A stretch of 64,000 nucleotides of DNA from Nocardia jinanensis (GCF_014645735.1 NZ_BMMH01000007.1:1-64000); one strand, 5' to 3'. Positions 1-9,263 are shown, numbered from the stretch's first letter. The notes: generated by a model not told the origin, from the sequence alone. A program made the numbers and translations.

Positions 1-73
1 GCCACACCCGGTTCCCCTGGGCCGCCGGGACATTACCGGCCCAACCGACCCAGGAAGAAAGGTAGGACGACTC

Positions 74-1084
74 ATGACCCTGCGCGATACCCAGGAACCG
101 GCCGCATCGGCCGAGCCTGCCACCGTGACCTTCCGCTCCGGCGACGAAAACTGTCACGCCTGGTATTTCCCGGCCGAATGCGCCGACCTCGATGGACCGG
201 CCGGCCGTCCGGTCGCGGTCATGGCGCACGGTTTCGGGGGGACCAAGGATTCCGGTCTCGAACCGTTCGCGCGCGCCTACGCCGCGGCCGGGATCGACGT
301 CCTGGCCTTCGACTTCCGGTATTTCGGGGCGAGCGGAGGCCGGCCGCGGCAGCGGGTGCGGATGGCCGAGCAGCTGGCCGACTACCGGGCCGCTGTCCTG
401 GCCGCCGCCCGGCTGCCCGGAGTGGACCCGCACCGAGTGGTGCTGTGGGGTGTTTCGCTCTCCGGTGGCCATGTCTTCGCCGCCGGCGCCGCCGCGAGCG
501 CCACCGCGCCGGACTCGGCCGCGGTCCGGGCCTCCGTCGCCGCGCTCGTCTCGGTCACCCCCCTGGTCGACGGCCGCGCGGCAGGGGTCCTCGCGGTCCG
601 GGAGAGCGGTATCACCGGGGTACTGCGCGGAACGTTCGGCGCCGTCCGAGCCGGGCTGGCCGGCGTGACCGGCGGTTCCGGGCTCATCCCGCTCGTCGGC
701 CGGCCGGGTGACGTCGCCGCGCTGACACCGGACGGCTACTACGAGTCCTACCGGGCGCTGGCCGGTCCCACCTGGCGCAACGAGATCGATCCGACTGTGC
801 TGCTCCAGCTCTCCGGCTACCGGCCCGCCCGTGCCGCCGCCGCGCTGAACCTGCCCGTACTGGTGCAGATCGCCGATTTCGACCGCGGCGCGCCGCCCTA
901 CGCCGCAGCCAAGGCGGCGTTCGCGGCGCGGGCCGAGGTGCGCCACTACCCGTGCGACCACTTCGGGGTATGGCCGGGCAATCCGTTCTTCGACGCCGCC
1001 GTCGCGCACCAGCTGCTGTTCCTGCGCCGTCATCTCGCGCTGGACGAATCGAGTGGGACACGATCGTCGGCCGGGGCTCGCTGA
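74..1084 (+). CDS. alpha/beta hydrolase (dienelactone-hydrolase/COG1073-like)
   Basis: 336 aa, serine hydrolase fold. An HGFGG oxyanion-hole segment lies near residue 52. The nucleophile elbow reads GVSLSG near residue 126, and the usual GxSxG is extended to GxSxSG, as in some COG1073 enzymes. A late DHFGVW segment supplies a plausible catalytic His. There is no signal peptide, so it is probably cytoplasmic. An AGGAAGAAAGG-type ribosome site precedes the ATG. It is transcribed alone and followed by a strong hairpin terminator. The substrate cannot be read from sequence; an ester, lactone or peptide are all possible. Confidence 0.85.
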   Translation: MTLRDTQEPAASAEPATVTFRSGDENCHAWYFPAECADLDGPAGRPVAVMAHGFGGTKDSGLEPFARAYAAAGIDVLAFDFRYFGASGGRPRQRVRMAEQLADYRAAVLAAARLPGVDPHRVVLWGVSLSGGHVFAAGAAASATAPDSAAVRASVAALVSVTPLVDGRAAGVLAVRESGITGVLRGTFGAVRAGLAGVTGGSGLIPLVGRPGDVAALTPDGYYESYRALAGPTWRNEIDPTVLLQLSGYRPARAAAALNLPVLVQIADFDRGAPPYAAAKAAFAARAEVRHYPCDHFGVWPGNPFFDAAVAHQLLFLRRHLALDESSGTRSSAGAR

Positions 1085-1093
1085 TCCGGCTCC

Positions 1094-1125
1094 AGCCTAT
1101 GGGTGAGTCCTCTCACCCATAGGCT
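1094..1125. terminator. perfect 14-bp stem, 4-nt loop hairpin
   Basis: AGCCTATGGGTGAG at 1094-1107 and its exact reverse complement at 1112-1125 flank a TCCT loop, 10 bp after the hydrolase stop codon. No T-run follows, which is common for actinobacterial terminators. Confidence 0.75.
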
Positions 1126-1422
1126 GCCTCTGTCGTCCAGGTCTGGGGCGTGTCCTGCGAAGGTTGCTCCGACCTGTAGATATCGGGTAATTCGTTATGG
1201 TCTCGTCGCGGCGGGAATATCGGCCCGCGCGGGGGTGACGCGGCCTGCGGTAGCGTCGGCGACACCCGGCGATGGTGTGAGACAGCACAAATTGCAGGCA
1301 GGTAACACCAGTTGTGAACGGCCTTACGTTCGTGACGATTCGGCATATCGTCATGCGGGTAATACCTGGGGTCGGCGGTGGTTGTCGCGGCTGCCGGCCA
1401 CTGATCGATACACAGGAGCAGA
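1126..1422. other. gene-free upstream region of the 1423 gene pair
   Basis: About 300 bp without a convincing coding frame after the terminator. It must carry the promoter for the gene pair at 1423. A short inverted repeat GAACG-N6-CGTTC lies near 1317-1332. I could not pick a -10/-35 pair with confidence. Confidence 0.4.
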
Positions 1423-1647
1423 ATGACTGCCAGAACTGAACTCGTCCGCGAACTGAACGGACCCACCGCCGCCTCGGAAATGCTCTCCGATCAGGAGATC
1501 GCGGATTTGCTCGGATTGTTCCGCAGTGCCCAGCAACAGGAAAAGGACCTGCTCATCGAGGCCGTCAACGGAATGATCCGGTTCTTCCCACCGCCGTTCC
1601 GGGGGATCACCCGCCGGATCATGTTCGGGGACAAACTCGAAGGATGA
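1423..1647 (+). CDS. small hypothetical protein, coupled to the next gene
   Basis: 74 aa, no family recognised. It is acidic and helical at the N-terminus (around DQEIADLLGLFRSAQQQEKD), then carries a hydrophobic/basic stretch. A good AGGAG site lies 5-6 nt before the ATG. The stop overlaps the next start in an ATGA arrangement, so the two proteins are probably made together in fixed ratio. It has no cysteines and no signal peptide. Function unknown; a partner or adaptor for the 432-aa protein is the simplest inference. Confidence 0.7.
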   Translation: MTARTELVRELNGPTAASEMLSDQEIADLLGLFRSAQQQEKDLLIEAVNGMIRFFPPPFRGITRRIMFGDKLEG

Positions 1648-2942
1648 GCGATCTGGTCACCCGCGCGCAGATGATCCTGCTCGCGCGCACGCTACACGTG
1701 CCTGTCGAACGTATCGCCTACCTCGAACGACTCGGACCCGAACACCTGCACGAACTCGAGCAGCGGATCTCGGGCCGGATCTACGAGTACCACGGCGAGA
1801 TGTTCAAACGGATCGGGCGATTGATCCCGATCATCCCGCTCACGGTTTCGCTGCCCCTGGTCCAGCGAATCGTGCCCCCCATGATGACCGGCCGCGCGGC
1901 CGGGGCCGTCGGTGTGGAATATCCGGATGCCGCCGCCGATACCCTCACCATGCTCAAGACCGCGTACGCGGCGGACTGCACACCGTACGTGGATCCCAAG
2001 GCACTCGGTGAACTGGGCGACATCATGGCCTCCGAGCCGTTGGTCGCGATCGTGAACGAGGTATTGCGCCGCAAGGACCACATCACCGTCGGCCCTTTTC
2101 TCGAATACGCCAAACCGAAATTCGTCGAGGCGGTCGAGCACGGCACCCTCGACGACGAGGGCATCATCTTCTCCGCCGCCTACGCCTACTCCGCCTCCGC
2201 CATCAGCAACGTACTGCGCCAGTTGCTGGACGGCCGGTCGAAGCGGATTCCACGGATGATGGAGACCGTGCTGGCCGGTTCGCCGGAGTTGCAGGAAGCG
2301 TCGATCTCGGTGATGTCGCGTGCCGAGAACGATGTGGTCTCCCGGATCGGCGATATCCTGCTGTCCCTCGCCTCCGCGGAAGCTCTGGGTAAGCTCGCCG
2401 CCCGCACCATCCAGAAGGGTGCCGCGCCGGAACTGATGACCTTCGTATCCAAATTGAGCCGGCCGGGGCTGCAGCGGATGGCGATGAATCCGATCTTCGC
2501 CAATACCGCCGCGCTCAACGCGATCGTCGAATCCCTCGTCATCGCGTTCCAACCCGGGCCCTGGCGCGGTCTGCTGGTGCTCGCCGAACGCTGCCATCCC
2601 GACGTGCAGCGCTATATCGCCGGCCTGATCGCGCGGATGCCGCAGGAGCGGATCGCCGAACTTCCGTCGATCGCCAACACCGATGACCTGTGGGCCGAGC
2701 TCCTGCGGCTGGTCGCCGTCGCCGATCACCCTTCGCAACGCCACATCGGTGCGATCTGGGCGAAGTTGCCGGCGGAACGGCGGGCCGGGCTGCACCGCCG
2801 GATCGCCGAACTCCGACTGGACGTACAGCTGGCCGGAATCGTCGAAGAAGTGCCCAACATATCGGTGGAGGAGGTGTTCTACCAGCGGCGCCGACGCGGA
2901 CGCCGACGTGGCCCGGCCCCCGATAGCTGGAGTGTCGCCTGA
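1644..2942 (+). CDS. hypothetical helical protein with basic C-terminal tail
   Basis: 432 aa, not recognised. It looks almost wholly helical, with recurring blocks of about 25-40 residues that end in LP or MP turns, suggesting an alpha-solenoid. One weakly hydrophobic stretch (IPIIPLTVSLPLV) lies near residues 62-74. The tail has an Arg-rich run (QRRRRGRRRG) followed by about ten residues, a possible nucleic-acid or membrane-surface contact. It is translationally coupled to the 74-aa gene by a 4-nt overlap. No enzyme motif is visible. Confidence 0.7.
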   Translation: MSDLVTRAQMILLARTLHVPVERIAYLERLGPEHLHELEQRISGRIYEYHGEMFKRIGRLIPIIPLTVSLPLVQRIVPPMMTGRAAGAVGVEYPDAAADTLTMLKTAYAADCTPYVDPKALGELGDIMASEPLVAIVNEVLRRKDHITVGPFLEYAKPKFVEAVEHGTLDDEGIIFSAAYAYSASAISNVLRQLLDGRSKRIPRMMETVLAGSPELQEASISVMSRAENDVVSRIGDILLSLASAEALGKLAARTIQKGAAPELMTFVSKLSRPGLQRMAMNPIFANTAALNAIVESLVIAFQPGPWRGLLVLAERCHPDVQRYIAGLIARMPQERIAELPSIANTDDLWAELLRLVAVADHPSQRHIGAIWAKLPAERRAGLHRRIAELRLDVQLAGIVEEVPNISVEEVFYQRRRRGRRRGPAPDSWSVA

Positions 2943-3119
2943 ACGGGTGAAGGCCGCCGGCCGATCGTCGCACCGTGTCTCATTTCGGGCGCGGCTGCAG
3001 TGATTGCGGTCCACAGTCCGAAAATTCAATTACCTTCGTGTAGGTCTCTGATTTCGCTCGGAATTTGCTGTCCCTCGCCGGATGCGGCGGGCAAATCGAC
3101 GAAAAGAGGTCGGCACGAG

Positions 3120-3620
3120 ATGAGCAACGGACAGTTCCTCCATCGGATACGCCGTATGGCTGTTCTCACCGGTATCGCGGCGGCCGCGCTGGCGCCCACA
3201 GCGCCCGCGCTGGCCGAACCGCTGTGGCCGAACGGGCCGAACGTACCCGGCGCCCCGGCCATCATCCCGACCCAGGCGCCGTGCTCACCCGCGGCCCGGG
3301 CCTGCCTGCGTCTGTCCAGCAACGAGGTCTGGCTGATGGACGACGGCAAGGTCACCTACGGCCCGACGCCGATGTCACACGGCATGCAGGGATTCGAGAC
3401 TCCGCCCGGGGTCTTCCACGTCGCGTTCAAAGAGCTGTACCACTGGAGCACGATGCACAACGCCCCGATGCACTACGCGGTCTTCTTCAACGGCGATATC
3501 GCCTTCCACATCGGGCCGGTGGAGCACAAATCGCACGGGTGTATCCGGCTGACCGAACCCGGCGCCATCGCGGTCTACCACTATCTGAACCCGGGTGATG
3601 TCGTCGAGGTCGTGCCCTGA
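3120..3620 (+). CDS. L,D-transpeptidase (YkuD domain), secreted
   Basis: 166 aa. A basic N-terminus and hydrophobic core end at ALA around residue 32, a typical Sec signal peptide. The YkuD catalytic motif is complete: H130 and SHGCIR at 138-143, with C141 as nucleophile. Such enzymes make 3-3 cross-links in mycolata peptidoglycan. It is a short form with only the catalytic domain and no Ig-like domains. The ATG at 3120 was chosen because the signal peptide starts there; longer in-frame versions begin with non-signal residues. Confidence 0.85.
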   Translation: MSNGQFLHRIRRMAVLTGIAAAALAPTAPALAEPLWPNGPNVPGAPAIIPTQAPCSPAARACLRLSSNEVWLMDDGKVTYGPTPMSHGMQGFETPPGVFHVAFKELYHWSTMHNAPMHYAVFFNGDIAFHIGPVEHKSHGCIRLTEPGAIAVYHYLNPGDVVEVVP

Positions 3621-3707
3621 TACCTCGGGTGACCCGGTCCGGCCCGTCGCCCGCCGGCGTCGCGGGCCGGTCGGGGGCCCGGTCCCCGGGCCGGGCATCC
3701 GGTTTCG

Positions 3708-3713
3708 TACGCT
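3708..3713 (+). promoter_or_regulatory. -10 box TACGCT for a leaderless transcript
   Basis: TACGCT fits the actinobacterial TANNNT consensus and sits 6 nt before the ATG at 3720. Transcription would therefore start at or next to the A of the start codon. No ribosome site is present, as expected for a leaderless mRNA. Confidence 0.5.
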
Positions 3714-3719
3714 TGTCCG

Positions 3720-3797
3720 ATGTGGATCATCGTGGTTGTCGCCATCATCAGTTGTGTGCTCATCGCGATCGGCTTCGCGCTCGGTCTGCCGGACTGA
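3720..3797 (+). CDS. 25-aa putative single-pass membrane peptide
   Basis: ATG to TGA encodes 25 residues, nearly all hydrophobic (starting MWIIVVVAIISC), ending in a polar GLPD. It is one transmembrane helix with almost no soluble part. Support comes from the TACGCT -10 box 6 nt upstream and the hairpin terminator at 3824. The lack of a Shine-Dalgarno site argues for leaderless translation. Whether it is translated is unproven; small membrane peptides often modulate larger membrane proteins, but no partner is indicated. Confidence 0.45.
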   Translation: MWIIVVVAIISCVLIAIGFALGLPD

Positions 3798-3823
3798 GAA
3801 CACACTGTCGCGCGTGACCACCT

Positions 3824-3840
3824 GCCCGGTGCGACCGGGC
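3824..3840. terminator. 7-bp GC hairpin between convergent units
   Basis: GCCCGGT-gcg-ACCGGGC lies between the 25-aa ORF (rightward) and the 83-aa membrane gene (leftward, stop at 3872). It is well placed to end transcription from either side. Confidence 0.5.
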
Positions 3841-3871
3841 GGGTCGTAGTGAGCCACCCGGCGCGGTGGAG

Positions 3872-4123
3872 TCAGTCGGTGCTGTCCTCGGTCTCCTTCG
3901 CCGGGTCCGGAGCGGGGCGATCGGTCGCGACCGGGCGCAGCAGTGCCCAGGTCACGAAGGCCGCGGCGACCACCACCAGGGCCAGACCGGCCCACAGGTT
4001 CACATTGATACCGCCGGTCTTGGCTTCCTCGTCGACGGTGTCGTGGACGAGTCCGGTGATCACCAGGATGATCCCGTAGAGGCCGAGCAGGCTGCCCACG
4101 ATGGTGCGGATATCGAAGAACAC
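3872..4123 (-). CDS. small two-helix membrane protein, symporter partner
   Basis: 83 aa with hydrophobic helices at about residues 7-27 and 45-62, an acidic linker (DTVDEEAK) between them and a charged tail. It starts 10 bp after the symporter stop on the same strand, so it is co-transcribed. Similar two-helix proteins accompany sodium:solute symporters in actinomycetes; an accessory or stability role is inferred. No catalytic motif is visible. Confidence 0.75.
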   Translation of the reverse strand: MFFDIRTIVGSLLGLYGIILVITGLVHDTVDEEAKTGGINVNLWAGLALVVVAAAFVTWALLRPVATDRPAPDPAKETEDSTD

Positions 4124-4133
4124 GATGGTTGTC

Positions 4134-5864
4134 CTATCCGGTGACGATATTGAGGACGATCACGAGTACCAGCGCGATACCCGCCAGCAGTACCGGGCGC
4201 TGATACCAGGGCAAGGTGGCGGCTTCGGGGTCGGTGCGCAGTTCGCGCGGTGTCTCCGAATACACCAGGCCGACCAGTTCGGACGCCGGTTTCGGCTCGG
4301 TCACCAGGGTTACCGCCACGCTGACCAGGATATCCAGTACGAAGGCCGCGCCGGCGGCGACGAAACTGACGCCCTGGCCCGATAGCGAGATCACCTCCGT
4401 CTCGTTCAGCACGAAGATGAAGACCGCTACCGCGGTACCCGACACCAGCCCGGTCCAGCCGGCCGTCGGGGTCATCCGTTTCCAGAACATGCCGAGGATG
4501 AATGTGGCGAACAGAGGCGCGTTGAAGAAGCTGAACAGCGTCTGCAGGTAGTCCATGATGTTGCTGAACCCGCCGGCGATGAACGCGGTGAAGATAGCGG
4601 CGATGGTGGCGCCCACGGTGGCCAGCCGGCCCACCCGCAGGTAGTAGCCGTCGGATTTGTCCTTGACGACGTACTGCTGCCACAGGTCGATACTGAACAC
4701 CGTGTTGAACGCGGAGACGTTCGCCGCCATACCGGCCATGAACGCGGCCAGCAGCCCGGCCAGGCCCACCCCCAGCAGACCGTTGGGCAGCACATCCTTC
4801 ATCAGGTAGAGCAATGCCTGGTTGTAGGTGACATCGCTGTCCACGTCCGGGTTCGCGGTGACCGCTGCTTTGTACTGGGCCATCTGCGGGACCATTACCG
4901 CACTGATCATGCCCGGGATGATCACGATCAACGGGATGAAGATCTTCGGGAACGCGCCGATGATCGGGGTGCGTCGCGCCGCGGCGATGGAATGGGTGGC
5001 CAGGGCGCGCTGCACTTCGACGAAGTTGGTGGTCCAGTAGCCGAAGGAGAGTACGAATCCGAGGCCGAACACGATGCCGAGAATCGACAGGAAATCATTG
5101 GCGAAACCCGACAGCGCGTTACCGGGCCAGGAGTCCAGCTGTTCAGCGCCGCCGGGAGAGGCGGCGACCTTGTCCTGCAAGCCCGACCAGCCGCCGACTC
5201 GGTGCAGGCCGATGAGGGTCAGCGGGAGAAGTGCGGCCACGATGACGAAGAACTGCAGCACCTCGTTGTAGATCGCCGCGGAGAGTCCGCCGAGGGTGAT
5301 GTAGGACAGCACGATCACCGCCGCCACGATGACCGAAACCCAGAGCGGCCAGCCCAGCAGGACATTGACGATGGTGCCGAGCAGATAGAGGTTGACACCG
5401 GCGATGAGTACCTGGGCGACCGCGAAACTGAGCGCGTTCACCAGGTGCGCGCCGGTGCCGAAGCGGCGCCGCATGAACTCCGGGACACTGCGTACCTTCG
5501 ACCCGTAGTAGAAGGGCATCATCACCACACCCAGGAAGAGCATGGCCGGGACCGCGCCGATCCAGAAGTAGTGGAAGGCGGGGAAACCGTATTCGGCGCC
5601 GTTGGCCGACATTCCCATGATCTCGACGGCGCCGAGGTTGGCGGAGATGAACGCCAGTCCGGTGACCCAGGCCGGTAGCGATCGCCCGGACAGGAAGAAG
5701 TCCATACTCGACGAGATCCGTTGCCGGGCCAGCAGGCCGATACCGAGGACGAAGACGAAATAGAGGGCGACGATCGCGTAGTCGACCGGCTGGGCGTCCA
5801 GCCGCAGCACCTCGCCTTCCGCGAACAATGAAACGACCTCATGGGATAGCTCGTGCTGCGACAT
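4134..5864 (-). CDS. sodium:solute symporter (SSS family, SGLT-type)
   Basis: 576 aa with about 13 hydrophobic helices. The N-terminal region (FLSGRSLPAWVTGLAFISAN) and the later GGLSAAIYNEVLQFF stretch are characteristic of SGLT-type SSS carriers, which move a sugar, acid or similar solute with Na+ across the inner membrane. The start at 5864 is chosen because AGGAG lies 7-8 nt upstream; an upstream in-frame ATG adds 17 residues with no ribosome site. The substrate is not predictable. It heads a two-gene unit with the 83-aa membrane protein. Confidence 0.9.
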   Translation of the reverse strand: MSQHELSHEVVSLFAEGEVLRLDAQPVDYAIVALYFVFVLGIGLLARQRISSSMDFFLSGRSLPAWVTGLAFISANLGAVEIMGMSANGAEYGFPAFHYFWIGAVPAMLFLGVVMMPFYYGSKVRSVPEFMRRRFGTGAHLVNALSFAVAQVLIAGVNLYLLGTIVNVLLGWPLWVSVIVAAVIVLSYITLGGLSAAIYNEVLQFFVIVAALLPLTLIGLHRVGGWSGLQDKVAASPGGAEQLDSWPGNALSGFANDFLSILGIVFGLGFVLSFGYWTTNFVEVQRALATHSIAAARRTPIIGAFPKIFIPLIVIIPGMISAVMVPQMAQYKAAVTANPDVDSDVTYNQALLYLMKDVLPNGLLGVGLAGLLAAFMAGMAANVSAFNTVFSIDLWQQYVVKDKSDGYYLRVGRLATVGATIAAIFTAFIAGGFSNIMDYLQTLFSFFNAPLFATFILGMFWKRMTPTAGWTGLVSGTAVAVFIFVLNETEVISLSGQGVSFVAAGAAFVLDILVSVAVTLVTEPKPASELVGLVYSETPRELRTDPEAATLPWYQRPVLLAGIALVLVIVLNIVTG

Positions 5865-6216
5865 ACGACGTTCTCCTCGAAGCGGTCCCGGACAACCGCG
5901 CGCAGCTCGCCTCATCGCTTCTACCGATGGCTGGCCGCACTACCAGACCGGCTCTGGTGAATCAAACGTACCGTGCGGGCCGATCGGTCGGGTGGTGTCG
6001 GACGGAATCGGGCGTGTCAGTCGGTACGGGTCCCGCTGAGTGGGCTTCGCCCGACTGCGGGCGTCGTTGTACGGGCGCACCCTCTCGTGCGCTCTGCCGC
6101 GTCTTGCTACCATGGATGGCGGCGCATCCAATCGCATTGTGCGCCAGGGAATTTCGAAAATCCCTGGCGCCCCTGTGGTGTGCGCGGGTTTCGTGGTCAC
6201 CGAAGTAGGGGTCGCC
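5865..6216. promoter_or_regulatory. divergent promoter region with 30-bp palindrome
   Basis: About 350 bp between the symporter (leftward) and the NERD-like gene (rightward). A TACCAT box at 6108-6113 could be a rightward -10. At 6141-6170, GCGCCAGGGA and its exact complement TCCCTGGCGC flank a centre that is itself symmetric (TTTCGAAA) apart from A-A mismatches. The palindrome could be an operator or a 5'-UTR hairpin and argues that this stretch is not coding. Confidence 0.5.
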
Positions 6217-8187
6217 GTGATTGTACGCGTGCAGAGCACCGAGTTGTCCGGCGTAGAGCGTTTCGTCCGACGGCTGCTGACCGATTGGGGCCCGGGTCCC
6301 GCCCGGGTGGGCGGCGTGGCCCTGCTCGGCTCGCCGCTACCGCGCTCGCGTCGCCGGTCCGCCCCGGCCACCGACCTGCTGGTCTGGACTCCGCACGGCT
6401 GCACCCTGGTGGTGCTGGCCGATTTCGGGTCGGTCCAGCACGGAGTGCTGACCACCGGGCCCACCGGTCGCTGGCAGGTCGGCGAGAGTGCCGCGGATCT
6501 GCGCACCGGGAGATCCACGCCGAACCCGCTACTGCGCGGGCGCAAATTGCGCAACGAATTGTCCGCGATGTTCCGGCGGCACGGCCTGTCCGAGCAGCTC
6601 GATGTCCTTGTGGTGCTGATCCCCAAGACGGGCTCGCGGATCAGCTGGACCCCGCGGCCACCGGAGGACGGCATCGAGACCATCCTGGTCCGGATCGGTT
6701 CCTCCGCGGGGCTGACCGCGCATTTCGAGCGTTCGTCGGTGGGGGAAGTCCGCTGGCGCGGTGCGGATATCGCGCGAGCATTCGAGATCCTGGGGGTTCC
6801 GCGGCACCTGCCCGATCCCGGCGAGCTGGCGAAGGAGGGGTTCGTTCTCGCGCCGGGCAGCGTCGCCGATCTCCGCACCGCGGGGGACGAGTCGTCCGGA
6901 CCACCGGTCGAACCCGCGGGTTCGCACCCCTTGATCGCGCTGTCCGGAAGGTCCGTCCGGCTTCCCGGACCACGAATCGAGGCGCCTACGGAGATGCCCG
7001 CTGCGGTCGTGGAACGGGATGCGCGGCCGCCCTCGACGGCGATCGGATCGGGGCCGTACTCGGCGATCGGATCGGGGTCGGCAGGGTCCGTGACAGCAAC
7101 CGAGACGGACGCGCAAGGGACAACCGACAGCGACGTCCGAGCAGAGACGCGGGGCTCGGACGCGGACAACGGACCGGAGCGGGTCGGCGGGGCCCGCGGC
7201 GGCACGGAGGCGGAGTCGCGAGAAGGAACCGGGCCATCGGAGTGGGAGACCGGCGCGGCGCGCGGTGAACCGGCCGTGGGTCAGGCGGCATCGCGCGAAT
7301 CCGGTGGGTCGCGGGCGGATGCGGTCGCAGCGAGCGGGCCGCCCGTCCGGCCTGCCCCGTCCGCCCCGAACCGCCGGGACTCCGACGGCCGCGCCGCCCC
7401 CGATTCCGATCGTGAGCACCGGGTCGCCGCCGGTGCTCGGGCCGGTGTGCTGCGTGGTCTCGCCGGTGCCCGCGAGATTCCGGCCCGGGTCCGCCGCGCC
7501 GCCGCGAGCCCGCGGCCGGCCGCCCCACCGCCCGGGGAAGCCCACAACTACGGCAGGCCGGAGCGCCGTGGAAGGGACCTGCGGTATCGCGCGGCCCTGG
7601 GGTTGTCCGGGGTGGCGCTCGCCGCCGTGACGGCGACGGTTTTCGCGGCATCCGGTTTCGCCCGGTTCGATGTGACCGAATACGGTGCCCTGTGCGGCGG
7701 TGGCGAGGGGAATCCGGCCGCCGCACCGTATTCGGGGGCCGGACCCAGCCCGATATATCTCGGTGGCGATCTACCGGAGTACACCGCGTTCGGGCCATCC
7801 GCGGTCTGGCGCCCGATCGACCCGGGTGCGGTCCAGCTGGTCGCGTGTGTAGCCCAGGAACGCCGCGGTGAACTCGTGCGGACCTGCCAATACCCACCGG
7901 CCCCCGGACAGCCGGTGGGCCGGACCCTCAACCTGTTCACGGCGGTCTATCGCCTCACGGTGTACGAGGCCCGCACGGCGAACCAACTGGCCGCGATGGC
8001 GATCACCGGCGACCAGTTCGGCGCGGATCCCGCGATCGCGGAACCGGATCCGTGCCGCGCGGCCACCGGCACGCCCGAGGACGGCCTACCGGGCCGACGG
8101 CACAGCCGGCCTTCGCAGCAGCAGATCGAGCAGGCCCTCACGCCGTTCGTGGCACCGGCGTCGCAACTGATCCGGGCCGCTCGCTGA
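6217..8187 (+). CDS. NERD-like domain protein with one membrane helix
   Basis: About 656 aa from the GTG at 6217. The first about 150 residues resemble the nuclease-related domain: TDLLVWTPHGCTLVVL, and NPLLRGRKLRNEL before a helix. A long low-complexity linker rich in Gly, Ala, Arg, Glu and Ser follows (residues about 220-440). A single membrane helix lies near 458-478, then an extracytoplasmic domain of about 180 residues with several cysteines. The start is uncertain: in-frame ATGs at 6040 and 6112 exist, but 6112 would read through the palindrome. Role unknown; the NERD assignment is tentative. Confidence 0.65.
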   Translation: MIVRVQSTELSGVERFVRRLLTDWGPGPARVGGVALLGSPLPRSRRRSAPATDLLVWTPHGCTLVVLADFGSVQHGVLTTGPTGRWQVGESAADLRTGRSTPNPLLRGRKLRNELSAMFRRHGLSEQLDVLVVLIPKTGSRISWTPRPPEDGIETILVRIGSSAGLTAHFERSSVGEVRWRGADIARAFEILGVPRHLPDPGELAKEGFVLAPGSVADLRTAGDESSGPPVEPAGSHPLIALSGRSVRLPGPRIEAPTEMPAAVVERDARPPSTAIGSGPYSAIGSGSAGSVTATETDAQGTTDSDVRAETRGSDADNGPERVGGARGGTEAESREGTGPSEWETGAARGEPAVGQAASRESGGSRADAVAASGPPVRPAPSAPNRRDSDGRAAPDSDREHRVAAGARAGVLRGLAGAREIPARVRRAAASPRPAAPPPGEAHNYGRPERRGRDLRYRAALGLSGVALAAVTATVFAASGFARFDVTEYGALCGGGEGNPAAAPYSGAGPSPIYLGGDLPEYTAFGPSAVWRPIDPGAVQLVACVAQERRGELVRTCQYPPAPGQPVGRTLNLFTAVYRLTVYEARTANQLAAMAITGDQFGADPAIAEPDPCRAATGTPEDGLPGRRHSRPSQQQIEQALTPFVAPASQLIRAAR

Positions 8188-8491
8188 GGTTTCCGGAGCC
8201 GGCACGGCATAACAGGACTCCTGATGGGCGGCGGACTCTCGCCACACCAGACGCTCGATCGACCCGGCTACGCGCCCAGGATGTCCCGCAGGAGGGCAGC
8301 GAGGCCACCAGGGCACCGGCCCCCGAATTCGCTGCCCAGGACCCCGATGAGCGAGTCGCGGGTGTCCGGTGTGCGGTCCGTTCCCGTGCCGAACTGCGGG
8401 CAGGCGCCCTCGTAACCGTTAGGCTCGGGACACCCGCCGATCATCGCCGCGCCGGTACCGGCGCCGGCCCGACCGCAGGAGATGCGACACA
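8188..8491. other. gene-free upstream region of the SDR gene
   Basis: 304 bp with no convincing gene; a 63-codon frame at 8224-8415 has a random-looking Arg/Pro-rich product. TAGGCT at 8420-8425 fits a TANNNT -10 box and would start a transcript about 60 nt before the SDR start. Confidence 0.35.
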
Positions 8492-9247
8492 GTGGGCAAA
8501 GGTTCGATCCTCATCACCGGCGCGAGTTCCGGCCTCGGCGCCGAAATGGCCCGGCAGTTCGCTGCTCTCGGCTACGACCTGGCCCTGTGCGCTCGCCGCA
8601 CGGAGCGGCTCGACGAGCTCTCCCAGGAGATCGCGGTGGCCCACCCCGAGGTCCGGGTGCGGATCGCGGAACTGGATGTCACCGATTTCGACGCCGTACC
8701 GAAGGTTTTCGACGGATTCGCCGACGATCTGGGCCGGATCGACCGGGTGATCGTCAATGCGGGTCTCGGTAAAGGTGTGCCGTTCGGCAAGGGCGGTGAC
8801 CGTCCCAATCGTCAGACCGCCCAGACCAATTTCATCGGCGCCATGGCCCAGATGGAGGCGGCCATGAAGATCTTCCGCGCGCAGGGCGGTGGGCATCTGG
8901 TGGTGATCTCCTCCATCTCCGCGGTCCGCGGGATGCCCAAGACCATGACCAGCTACGCGGCGAGTAAGGCCGGAGTGGCGGCGATGGCCGAGGGGATCGC
9001 GGCCGAACGGGTGCCCGGCGTGGATGTGTCGATCATCTTCCCCGGCTACATCTCCTCGGAGATGAACGACAAGGCCGCGCATCCGCCCACGTTCCTGGTC
9101 GATACCCGCACCGGCGTCCGGTCCATGGTGTCGGCGATCGAGAAGCGGCGCTTCAAGGCCTACACCCCGGCGTGGCCGTGGGTACCGCTGGCCTACGCGA
9201 TGAAGGTGCTGCCGCTGTCGATCGTGCGCAGGCTCGCCGGTATCTGA
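8492..9247 (+). CDS. short-chain dehydrogenase/reductase (SDR)
   Basis: 251 aa classical SDR. The NAD(P)-binding TGASSGLG motif is at residues 9-16, NAG at 89-91, catalytic Ser near 141, and YAASK with Y155 and K159. The tail (LPLSIVRRLAG) is hydrophobic, as in membrane-associated SDRs of mycolata. GTG start, with AGGAG 10 nt upstream. It is monocistronic and convergent with the MarR gene. Oxidation of an alcohol or reduction of a ketone is expected; the substrate is unknown. Confidence 0.85.
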   Translation: MGKGSILITGASSGLGAEMARQFAALGYDLALCARRTERLDELSQEIAVAHPEVRVRIAELDVTDFDAVPKVFDGFADDLGRIDRVIVNAGLGKGVPFGKGGDRPNRQTAQTNFIGAMAQMEAAMKIFRAQGGGHLVVISSISAVRGMPKTMTSYAASKAGVAAMAEGIAAERVPGVDVSIIFPGYISSEMNDKAAHPPTFLVDTRTGVRSMVSAIEKRRFKAYTPAWPWVPLAYAMKVLPLSIVRRLAGI

Positions 9248-9263
9248 CCGGCGCGCTCGGTGA

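Noticed and set aside
8224..8415. Small gene of 63 codons
   Set aside because: Arg/Pro-rich random-looking product, no ribosome site, and the region fits a promoter better.
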